DNA from: Micractinium sp. NFX-FRZ
Taxonomy: Eukaryota > Chlorophyta > Trebouxiophyceae > Chlorellales > Chlorellaceae
Direction: 5' to 3'
Length of the DNA stretch: 64,000 nt
Assembly: GCA_029339195.1 (NCBI GenBank)
Contig: JAPTJF010000249.1
Coordinates: 1 to 64,000, forward strand
The position numbers and the translations under genes were made by a program. The notes beneath the pieces are model-generated. The model was not told where the DNA came from, did no database searches, and saw only the letters and a list, made by a program, of their open reading frames with translations. This document shows, one piece after another, positions 1-9,688 of the stretch. Each line of letters begins with the position of its first letter. Position 1 is the first letter of the stretch.

Positions 1-178
1 CTAACGCGTTACTAACGCTCTCTCCCATCGTTACTAACGATCGCCTTTTTTCAGCCTGTAACGCTAGTATCGGTTATGACGCATAACGTTAGTTACTAAC
101 GCATAACGCACCCCCCAACCCTACCTGGGGGCTGCTGTCTCGCCCTAGCTGACCCGCCCACATTGCCACCGCTTACAG
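1..178. other. Intron upstream of first visible GUP1 exon, with TAACG palindromes
   Basis: This stretch ends in a good splice acceptor (gcttacag at 171-178) directly before the first recognisable MBOAT exon, so it is taken as intron of that gene. No coding exon was recognised in it, and the only ATG (76-78) opens a frame of five codons. It holds at least three palindromes built on TAACG, at 2-11, 27-41 and 87-101 (see findings). Whether an earlier exon boundary lies inside it cannot be decided because the rest of the gene is off the left edge. Confidence 0.6.
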
Positions 179-3100
179 GATCTGTCGGACCACCAGTGGC
201 GCGAATTCCGAACAGGGCTGCCCGCCCTGACGGCCTTGTTCCTGGCCACCGCTGCGGCATCTCGCATGCTGCAGCTGCAGCACCCGCCGTCCCCTGCCCA
301 TCGGGCACGCTTCTACCTGCTCATCTCCCTGTCCTTCATGGGTGAGTCGGGTGTTCTCTAAGCAGTCTGTCGGCCAGCTGGCCTGCCAACTGCCTCATGG
401 CTTGTTGAACTGCGTATGTCCTGTCACCTCTGCCCTCATACGTAAGCTGTGCCCCCATCTCTCATCCAACATGCAGCCTACCTGCACGGTGCATGCACGA
501 TTTTTGTCGTAGCTCTTGCGCTGGCCAGCTTTGCCTTGGCACAAGCAGTGGCAGGCCGCAGGCAGGGGTGGGTGAGAACAGCTTGCCTTGAGCTGTGCCC
601 GCTCTTTGCTGCGCTATTGTGCATGCCACGGCCGGTAGTTGGCACTGCTTGACACTGCAACGATACTGGGGCAACACTGCTGTTGCGGATGCTGCTGCAG
701 GGCTGCCCTGATCTGGGCCTGCAATTTGGGCTTGCTGCTCCTGGCACGCCTCTTCAATGGCTTTCAATTTGGCACGCTCAGCCACGGCCTAGTCGTGCTG
801 GACAACTACAGGTGCGTGGTGGGGCGCGGCATGCCTGCTGATTGGTGCGTGGTGGGGCGCTGCATGCCTGCTGATAGGGTGCGTGGTGGGGGCGGCGCGC
901 CTGCACGGAGGTGTGGTGCAGGCGGGTCACACGTGCAGCTGGGCTTCGGGCTGCAGCGCCTGTGATAAGACTCCATGCCTGACTGGCTCTCTAGATGCTG
1001 ATGGGTCTGCAGGGGCGTGGCGCGATGGGAGATTTGTTTCAACCTGTCCGTTCTGCGGATGCTGAGCTACGCGCTTGACCTGCACTGGCGCCGGCAGCGC
1101 ATGACGCAGCTGGCCTGCCCGAGGCCTCAGCAGGCCCCGCAAGCCTGCCAAGCCGCCCAGGTCAACCCAGCCGTGGCTGCACCACGCTGGAGGCAGCAAA
1201 CAGCACTGCCGTCAGAAGGGGACTATGGCGTGCTGATGTACCTTGCCTACGTGCTGTACGCACCTCTCTACCTCGCGGGGCCCATCATCTGCTACCAAGA
1301 CTTTGTGTGGCAGCTGCGGCAGGGAACCGTGCCGAGCACTCGGTCGGTGAGTTGCACTGGCAAGCAGCAGCAGTAATTGTGGGCGGGTGAGCAAGCTGCA
1401 CGACAGCAACAACACAGGTGGCGGTGTCTGTAGCTTCAGACACACTAGTGACGTGCGAGGCTGTGTCTCGGTATGTTTCTACATACCAGACATGCTAGAC
1501 TTTGCATGGTCATTCTCTGCACTTGCAGGTGTTGCGCTATGCAGCACGGTTTGTGGCAGATTGGGCATGCTTGGAAGCGCTGACGCACTGCCTTTACTTT
1601 AACAGCATTGCAAAGTACAAGATTGGGCTGCGGTACTCCCAGTATGGTCTGCAGTACGGCGCTGCCGAGAAAGGTGCGCAGGGCGTTCAGAGCGGCAGAA
1701 GCACTTGCTTCCAGTGCGAAACTTCAGAAACTTACCGCATTCCCTCTTTATTTGGCGCTTCTCTAATTGGCATGTGTTTGTGTGTGCAGCTCTCACGGCC
1801 TTCTGGGTTCTGTGCTTCATGTGGCTCAAATTTGCAACCATCTGGCGGTTCTTCAGGTGATTTGACCCCTGCGTTTACGCTTGCAACCACACAGCAGGCA
1901 GACAAATGGCTGCTGTCTTCTGCGCTGTGCTCAAGTCTTGAAGCAGACTGCATGGAAAGACACTAGATTCCTTCATCAGACCTAGCACTGAGTCTCGGAT
2001 TGTGCAGGCTTGCAGCGCTCCTGGATGGCGTCGTACCCCCGGAGAACATGCGCCGCTGCTTTGCAAACAACTACGACATTGAGGTGAGGCAAGGGTGAAA
2101 GCGGGAGGAAGGAGAAACAAGTGGCCAGCATGTTGTGTGGATGGCACACAGTGGGCGCGTAGTGTCCACAAAATCAAAGTACACATGCTTTGGTTCAAGT
2201 ATGCAGACATGCCATGCAGCGTAAGCATAACATTCAACATCCTGTGGATTGCTGGCAGGGCTTTTGGCGTGGCTGGCATGCCAGCTTCAATCAATGGCTG
2301 GTGCGCTATCTCTACGTGCCGTTGGGCGGTAAGCACCGACGGGTGCTCGCCATCTGGCCCATCTTCTTCTTTGTGGCAGTGTGGCATGACTTGGAGGTGA
2401 GGGACCGCCTTGCAATTGGTTGTTTGTGACAGCCTTGCTCACCAGCCATGGTATGGCCAGGTACAGCACATCGCTCCGGATGTAACCCGCCGGCAGAAAC
2501 AGAGCAACCGACGCAGCACATGCCTACTGCCAAGTGAGAGATGAACATCTGCTTGCTTTGATCAGAAGTTGTCGTGTCTGCTTAACCTCCATGCAGTGGC
2601 GGCTGCTGAGCTGGGCGTGGCTGGTGTGCCTGGCATTCCTTCCTGAGATGGCAGCAAAAAGCGTGGCCCGGTCGTCGCACTTCGACGGCTGGCGCCACAC
2701 CGCACGTGAGGCTGCCGTTTGAGTAAAGGCATATTGAGAACCAGCCCGTCCACTAAAATTTGATGCTGCCAGGTCCCAAACGCCCCTGGTTTTGTGCCGT
2801 AGTACGGCCCCACGTACAGCCCGTCTATACCCTGAGCACGCATCGCTACCACTTGCTCTGGCATGGGTGCTTGCTTTTCCCTGGAGTCGCTGCCGCTAGT
2901 ACTGTCTTCCTGGTCACCTTTGATGCCTGCTGCCCCCTGCAGTGTTCCGTCACTTGTGTGCAGCAGCTGCTGCGCTGAACATTGCAGCGCTGATGGCTGC
3001 AAACTTGGCAGGCTTTGTGGTGGGGCTGGATGGCCTTACAGGTGGGTGATCAACGTGACAGGGCCAGTTTGGTTCGGACAGCGAGCAGTTTCCTCAGGGT

Positions 3101-3322
3101 GGTTAGCTGACTGGGAATCGTGTGCCTTACTGTGACATGTGTTCAAGCAATTGTGTAGGGTGTGAAGTGTGCGCTTGCGGCCTCTTACCCCTCGTTGTTG
3201 CAGGACTACTGGCAGAGATTCTGGGCAACTGGAAATTTTCGTGTGCATGCTTCGTTACCTTCTGGTCGGCCGCAAATGTGATGTTTTGGATCAGGGAGCA
3301 TGAGGAGAATGGGAGTGCGTGA
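179..3322 (+). CDS. GUP1: GUP1-like membrane-bound O-acyltransferase (MBOAT), 5' partial
   Basis: Eleven exons can be spliced with consistent phases: 179-341, 477-567, 701-811, 1013-1346, 1529-1673, 1790-1856, 2008-2083, 2259-2396, 2597-2705, 2943-3041, 3204-3322. They give 483 residues ending in TGA; the N-terminus lies off the window. Recognisable GUP1 segments are the opening DLSDHQWREFR, the APLYLAGPIICYQDF segment, FWRGWHASFNQWLVRYLYVP, and VAVWHDLE with the invariant MBOAT histidine (residue 372 of the visible part). The chain has many hydrophobic helices and ends with the family-typical IRE. GUP1 proteins are ER multi-spanning enzymes; in yeast GUP1 remodels the lipid of GPI anchors. 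Orthology to GUP1 rather than HHAT rests on these motifs and on recall of the family, not on a search. Confidence 0.9.
812..895. repeat. 33-bp minisatellite starting at a 5' splice site
   Basis: Intron 3 of the GUP1-like gene opens with a 33-bp unit (812-844) repeated almost exactly at 845-877, with the start of a third copy from 879. The unit begins with the splice donor itself (gtgcgtgg), so donor-like sequences recur every 33 bp. The copies differ at two or three positions. Confidence 0.8.
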
Positions 3323-4369
3323 CCCCAAACATGCGGAAAGTCTTGGCCAGGGCTTTCCCACTCAAGGAGTTCTTTACAAAGCAAAGTGCAACGAACGCAG
3401 GATGCAAGTCCAGGGAACCGAGGCCCCCGCACACGTGGTCGCTGCTTTGCACAAGGACAATAAGCTGGCTGGACAGTGTCACATGGGCCTCAAAAGGGAC
3501 CAACAAGGTCTTGACAGACAGCAAGACCACCCAGTTTGCCAGAAGCACCACTTGGCAGTGCCCGCCAGATGCAGTCCGGTGCCATACGGGCAATACTGAA
3601 GCTGGCGTTCAGCATTGCGGGAGGGGGACAACAACATGAAAGCAGAGGGCCCAGGCAAAGACCGTGGTGCCAGGGGTGGGAGGTGGGGGGTCAGAGTGGT
3701 ACCGACAGCAGATGCAGCAACCGCTCGCAACGGCCTGCACGTTCGCCAGGCCAGCGGCAGCCATGCATGCTCCCCTGTGTCCCTCTGCCCTCTGCACCTC
3801 ATTGTGCAGTTTTCACCCCACACACTCAGGTGTTGCCAGCACAGCGGTGCCAATACAGAAAACACGTGTGTAGCCCTGCGAGCTAACCATGCCTGAACGG
3901 TGCGGGCAGTTGGCGCAGGCACAGGCACTGCATTGCAGGCACAGGCACAGGCACGGTGCGGGCAGTTGGCGCAGGCGCTGGCACAGGCACTGCATGCGGC
4001 GGGGGCTGCTTCGCCCTGCCGAAGCAGCTGCTTCACTGGGATCAGATGCTTGGCAGTCATGATCAGGTGTTGACATCATTCTGCTGGGGATGCCATGTTA
4101 CCTTCCAAGGCATGGGGAGTTTGCCCGATGTGCGCACAGGCCGTTGTGCGCATGGCGGGGCGACAGGGCATGCCAGGTAACCTGGGGCACGCCACTTCAG
4201 GTTCGGCGTTTCCCTATAGCTGCGCGCTAGCCTTCCCCGCAGCGCACATGAAAGCTTGTGCGTCCCGCGTCAGATTTAGCCTGGCACAGCACTTAGCACT
4301 GGCAGTCTCGTTAGTGTGTTGAGAGTGCCACCGCGACCCTGTAGCTGTAGAGCCCCTTCTGGTGGTGTG
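3323..4369. other. Intergenic region, GUP1 3' side to NTMT1 start
   Basis: About 1.05 kb with no exon that joins either neighbour. It should contain the 3' UTR of the GUP1-like gene and the promoter and 5' UTR of the methyltransferase gene. The only structure seen is an imperfect direct repeat, 3898-3933 and 3954-3994, beginning cggtgcgggcagttggcgca in both copies, with a caggca-rich spacer. Short open frames in all six frames look like chance. Confidence 0.6.
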
Positions 4370-6862
4370 ATGGACACGGCTGGGGTGGACGACGAAGGCA
4401 AGGTATGTCGATGGGCTGCTGCGGCTTCCGCTTGTTGGCGCTGCTGGTGTGAGGAAGGTCTCCGCTAGGCACGTGCTGACGAGACTGCCGAACGCGAGAT
4501 TTGTTTCCAAGTTTATCTGGTGCAGGCGGGTCAGCCGCCACTCGTCAGCCGCCAGCAGCGGCGGCGGGATGCGGCGCTGACTTTACTTTTTGACTTTTTG
4601 TTTTCGTTTTTTACAGGTGTACAGCACGCCCCAGGAGCTATGGGAGGGTGCAGAGGAGGCGCAGTGGTATACCAAAGTGAGCGTATTGGGTTGAAGGGGG
4701 CCGCGCGCGTAGCAGGCGGAGGCGGCCCCGTTGAGTGTATCATCATCTACCACAGTGTTGGGCGGCTTCTGAGATGAGTCGTCCCAGTCTGACCTGGGGC
4801 TGGCTGCTCACCGCAAGCGTAGCGCACTCCCGGATGCTCAGCAGGCACCAGTGGACCTTAGTTGCCCTGGTTGCCAGCTTACAGCTTACAGCTTACAGCT
4901 TGCTGGGATCTGATACCCACCCTTGCAACACTGCCTCCAGGCCGTGGACTATTGGGACCAGCAGGAGGCCAGCGACAACGGTGTGCTGGGCGGGTACGGG
5001 CACCTGACCACTCCGGATGTGCGCGACAGTCGCGCCTTCCTGCGCAAGGTGAAGGCCGTGAACCTCTCTCCTCCATGCCTGTTTTTGCATGCACTGTCTT
5101 GGTGGTGGGCTTGCTGCCTGCCTGCCGCCCCCGCCACCACTAGATGCACTGTGTGGCCATACAATGGAGGGGGCCGCATGTATCTGGTGCGTACTGTGAT
5201 GCTGCAGTGCCGTAGAGCCATGGCCAAGGGTGTGCTGCCCGCCCCGTGTGCAGAAGGGGGCGCACTGTCCTGCCTGCCTTGCTCGTGCAGGCGTTTGGTG
5301 CCGCGCTTGCCGAGGCAGAAGCTGGGCAGCGGCAGCTAGTTGCGCTGGACTGTGGCGCGGGCGTGGGGCGGGTGACAGAGCAGCTGCTGCTGCACCACTT
5401 CCATGAGGTGGGCTCCGAAGTGTGTTATAAGTGGCATGGTTGAGCAGACTCAGCACATCATTCTGCACAGAAACAATGAGACGAAAGCATAACCCAACAT
5501 AAATGCCCCATGCTCGTGTGTGCATCAAAGCTGCTTATCATCGATGTGGCATGCTCTGCTCAATTCTAATCCTCTTGGGCTGCGTTAATGAGTGTCGTTT
5601 CTTGCTCAAGGCCTGTGCACAGGCAGTCGTTCTTGCTGTGTTTGCTTCTGCTGATCTGTAGCGTGGGCCTGTGGGCCTGCGTGTTCCTGTATTGTAGGTC
5701 GACTTGGTGGAGCCCTCGGGTAGGTGCACCTCTTTGGTGGAGGAGTATGAAGGCCAGCGTTATTCTACAAGATGCTTCCTCTTCCTGGATCCCCAAAGGC
5801 TAGCTGCCTGCCAGCTCATGCGCTTAGGCCCGCGGGCTCTGCCCCGCTTTGAAGGGTGCACTGCACTACCCTGCATTGCCACACCCCGTGCGCACATGTG
5901 AGCTTCACCGAGCTGCTGCTGCGCCTGCACCCGAGCACTGAACTGCTGCCTGGTCTGCAGCACACCTCCTGGACGAGGCGCGGCGGCGGCTGGGCAACTG
6001 CAGCAGCGCAGCAGGCGCGCCTCATGGGCACCGCGCCGTCAACTTCTACCAGGCGGGCATTGAGGCGCACCAGCCGGAGGCGGGGCGGTACGATGTGATC
6101 TGGCTGCAGTGGGCGGCTCTGTACCTCACGGACGGTGAGTGAGCAGCGTTGCCCATCGTGCACCCATGTGTCAGCCAGGCAGGATACTTCTACATCCTTA
6201 TTTAACCTGCCTTATCTGTTCTGCATTCCCGTGTTCTAGAATAATTACAGAGGTTATTGATTGCGTGAATGGGATACAACAGGCGCCACGCTCGTTGTTT
6301 TTAGTTTTTTTGGTTTTTTTTCCTGTTTTCCCAGGCTCCTTCAGTCCACCTCCCAGATGTGGCACCTGAGAGAAGGGGCATTCTTGCCTCAAAAGTGAAA
6401 CAGTCCGACTTCCGCATGGACTGCCGCTGTCCTCATGATGCGTCAGTTGAGCCCGGGCATGGCGTCATTTGTGTGTTCAAGAAACTTTGGGTGCACAGGA
6501 TGTCTGGGGTCTCCACAATCAAGGCACGGCAAAACAAGTTTTGCAAGCTGCCCCTTCCTGGGCCCGGCCCCCCTGTTCTCGTTCCGTGCTGTCAGGGGTA
6601 ACAGCCCGTGTCACGCAGGCCGGCTGTCGCTCACCCCCGGAGGCGCAAGTGGGTGATTCTCCACACAGATGAACATCCTATTGGCACGGCACTTTGGAGT
6701 TGCATGCAGTTCGCACACTACGTATGGAGGAATACATTGTTATGATTTTAGCTGAGCTAGTCTCTAGGGCAGTAGCAAACGTGTCTTCATGCAACTCTGT
6801 CTAAGGATTTGCCCAGCAGAGTGATGATTGACGAAACGTCATGTCTTCTTTGGCCTGCCCTA

Positions 6863-6901
<39 letters not shown>

Positions 6902-8149
6902 GGAGTCGGGCAAAGGTCAGTGAATCCTGACCATCGGAATCTTTCCCGGCAAAGTGAATTGTGTTGCTACGTCACCGAAATCTTCTTCTTCTTTTCTTCT
7001 CTTAGCCAGCGATTCTGACTCAATTGGCCGGCAGGGCCGGCCCTCGTGCGCAACAGCACGATTGAAAAGATAAACAATCGAGCAACGGTAGACACATTGG
7101 TCCTGGGCCGCCTGGCCAGGTGCCCCGGGAGTTGAGGAGCTGCTTGCACTGACCCAGCTGTTGTCTGCTTCCTAGATCAAAGTTCGACCTGGGGTTTAGG
7201 TCGTCCAAAGCAGGCTATGGGGCTGAAAGGATTAAGGTGCTTCGTTGTGAGCCTGCCATGTTGAGTAGTGGCTTTGAGCTGCGGCCCTGCTGGCGCGTGG
7301 CGAGGCCTGTGGCCATCCATGCACGCCTGGCCTGTGCCTCTCCGCCCCCCCATTTTTGCCCCCCGCAGATGATTTGGTCGCGTTCTTGCAGCGCTCCGCA
7401 GCGGCTCTGAAGCCCGGCGGTGTCCTTTTCGTGAAGGAGAACGTGTGTGAGAAGGGCTTCATTGTGGACACCTCTGACGCATCGGTCACCAGGCAAGGCG
7501 GGTAGCGCTGGTGTCTGGAGCCGAATGGCCCTGCAAGGGAGGCTCAGACTCATTCTGGTTGATGGCTCGTAAGCATATGTGTGGGTGTGCGACAGGAGGT
7601 TCGGTGCTTGGTGGTATTGCCAGCACATGCAATACCTGTGTGTCCTCTCCCAGGCAACGAGAACGCCTGTGCCCTGGTCTTGGTTGCACTGAATCTTCCC
7701 GCTGTCTATTGCCCCTGTCCGTGATGCCATTGTTGCTCTTGGCTGCCCATGTTTTGTCCTGCGTCCATGTGCAGGATGCACCAGTACCAGTGTATCTGTC
7801 GCGTTGCCGCTCTATGTGCCCATTTCTAGCCTGTGCATATTCTAGCCACATGTTTGCAGGTCGCATCAGTATTACGTGCAGTTGTTTGAGCGCGCAGGGC
7901 TGCGCATGACCCACACGGTGTTACAAAAGGACTTTCCTCGCGGCCTGTTCAAAGGTCAGGGCTTTGCCCAGCCGCACCAGGTCTTGGCATAGCAATTGCG
8001 CAATGTGCACTGTTGGCGATAACCAGCCTGCCCTGGTAGTGAAGTGTAGTCGATTATCGTTGATCGGCAATCAAAGATGGCTCAAGTGTGTGCGATCTGC
8101 TTCCCTATTTCCTGCAGTGCGGATGTACGCGTTGAAGAGCCCAAGCTGA
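4370..8149 (+). CDS. NTMT1: Alpha N-terminal protein methyltransferase 1 (NTMT1/TAE1 family)
   Basis: Nine exons (4370-4402, 4617-4676, 4941-5048, 5291-5407, 5698-5719, 5961-6134, 7369-7492, 7860-7954, 8118-8149) give a 254-residue protein, close to the family length. Family features are YWDQQ...GVLGGYGHLT at the substrate end, the SAM-binding motif I ALDCGAGVGRVTEQLL, the acidic motif VDLVEPS at the end of strand 2, and YDVIWLQWAALYLTD, the counterpart of the family's IQWVxGHLTD. The enzyme methylates the alpha-amino group of proteins starting (M)X-P-K, including ribosomal proteins. Intron 7 has a GC donor at 7493 (AG|GCAAGG). Using it restores VTRSHQYYVQLF, as in plant homologues; a GT donor 9 bp downstream would keep frame but insert three residues. 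Intron 6 is 1.2 kb and carries a 37-A tract. Confidence 0.95.
6864..6900 (+). repeat. Uninterrupted A37 tract in NTMT1 intron 6
   Basis: Thirty-seven consecutive A residues on the plus strand, inside the longest intron of the gene (6135-7368). The flanks are not A-rich (ctgccctac before, cggagtcggg after). No open frame, transposon terminus or obvious target-site duplication was recognised around it. Confidence 0.95.
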
Positions 8150-8469
8150 CACTGACATTTGAACTGGCATCGTAGCCGGCACAGGAGCCATGAGCTGTAC
8201 TGAGGCATGCCACTGGGCTCCTCTCTGTCTCACTCAGAGTAGCCAGCCAGCCTCCTCGACCACACTTTCTAGCAGCCTTACCTGTGTGTGCCCTTGGCCT
8301 CTGCACGCCAGCGCACACCTTGTACCTCTGGCATGCTGGCTTTTCTGCATCCCGGCCAGTGCTACTTGTCAGTCTTTACCGATCTGTCAGTCCTCCTTGA
8401 AACTCACGATGTTGTCACTGCCTCAATAAATCAAGCCTGCCTAACAGAGGTGTCACTGCCACTTCAAGG
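8150..8469. other. Convergent intergenic region, NTMT1 and BET1 3' ends
   Basis: 320 bp between two stop codons on opposite strands, so it holds both 3' UTRs. A canonical AATAAA lies on the plus strand near 8424 and could serve the methyltransferase transcript. No gene was seen. Confidence 0.6.
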
Positions 8470-9411
8470 TTACCGCCTGAGCCACAAGTACAGCAGGAAG
8501 AGCAGTGTGGCAGCACCGCCGGCCATGTAGATCACGCGCCGCTTCTGAGGCTCGTTCAGCACCTTGGTCATCTTGTCGGCTGTGGCCCGCAAGCTCAGCT
8601 GCACGCCGCCCATGCTCAAAGCCTGCAGGGCGCAGCGGTGGACGGTCAGGGCGGGCAGGGAACTGATGCCAGGGCGCGATGGGGCCGGACACAGTGTGGA
8701 CAGGACATTTCGCTGCCAGCAAGCCCTGCAGCGGCTTGGTGATCCATTTCGAGTGCTCATGCACAGGCGGCCCTGCAGCAACACCCATCGGCTGGCGTAT
8801 GATTGCATGCATATATGTGCAGCCATACTAGCAGCTGCCTGCCATGCAGCTGCCAGGCGCATGGCAAGGCAAAGAGCGCAACGGCAAGCAGCTCACCATA
8901 TTGTCTAGTAGGCGGTGCTGTGACTCCACCTCCCCATGGATCCCCCCGGTGATGCCCCGCAGCGCCCCTACTCGGTCGCCCAGCGCCGCAATGCCGCGGT
9001 CATTCTCAGCCTCTAGCGCCTCCAGGTCGACATGCGAGTGATCCTGTGGGTTGCAAGAAGGTTTGAGAGGAACAAATCGGGTTACGGCTGCCGCCAGAGG
9101 GCCGCAATTGTCATGCAGACAAACTGGTGTCAAGCCAGCCGGTCGTCGGCACACGGGCGACGTAAGCGGCAGCCGAGTGCCGGTAGTGCAGCGGCGTACC
9201 TGCGAGGCTGCCGGGGGAGCTCCAAACAGCGGCTGCCGCCTGTCCCTGCTACCATGACATGCGATGTGGCGTCAGACATAGAGTGGTGGTGAGAGACGCG
9301 GTGCGGCGCAAGGCAAGTCGTGCGCCGGGGCCGGCCGCCGGGCGCCGGTCGCCATTCTTGACTGCTAAGCTTGCGCGTCCCTCCTCACCTGGTGCTGCCC
9401 GCCGACATCAT
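8470..9411 (-). CDS. BET1: BET1-type Qc-SNARE
   Basis: Four exons on the minus strand (9389-9411, 9200-9239, 8897-9043, 8470-8622) splice in phase to 120 residues, the usual BET1 size. The protein has a short polar N-terminus, then a SNARE helix with the heptad pattern LEAENDRGIAALGDRVGALR...IHGEVESQHRLLDNM, including the zero-layer glutamine region, and a C-terminal single anchor (GGAATLLFLLYLWL) ending in RR. It is thus a tail-anchored SNARE of ER-to-Golgi traffic. The start is the first of two adjacent ATGs; exon 1 is only 23 bp. The gene is head to head with the uracil phosphoribosyltransferase gene, starts 277 bp apart. Confidence 0.93.
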
Positions 9412-9688
9412 GGAACCCCGCTAAAACATGAGGCGTTGCGCCAACGCGGAGCTCCTCAAGAACGAAGGTAGTTGTCTCAGCTGGCGAAAGGGCTGCCTCG
9501 CAAGGCGGCTCAGACACAAGGGGACAGACAACTCCAAATCCTGCGCGAAGGGACGCTGCTCTTGGCCAAGCTTGGCATGCTGGCAAGCTCCCGGTAGCGA
9601 AGTTTTCTTTTTTTCTTTTTTCTACCGGCCCATTTCCGCCTGCAACCGACGTTTGCTTTCACCAATCGACATCAGTATTTCCCGCGCG
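9412..9688. promoter_or_regulatory. Shared divergent upstream region of BET1 and UPRT genes
   Basis: 277 bp separate the two start codons. The region must hold both 5' UTRs and core promoters. There is no TATA box at a convincing place; a T-rich stretch (9600-9620) lies about 70-90 bp before the UPRT start. It is called a promoter only from position. Confidence 0.5.

Noticed and set aside
1..120. Left edge as a chromosome end
   Set aside because: The repeated TAACG palindromes are not CCCTAAA-type telomere repeats, and the region ends in a splice acceptor.
7493..7501. GT donor at 7502 instead of the GC donor for NTMT1 exon 7
   Set aside because: It keeps frame but inserts Gln-Gly-Gly into a conserved VTRSxxY region; the GC donor matches homologues. 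RNA-seq could overturn this.
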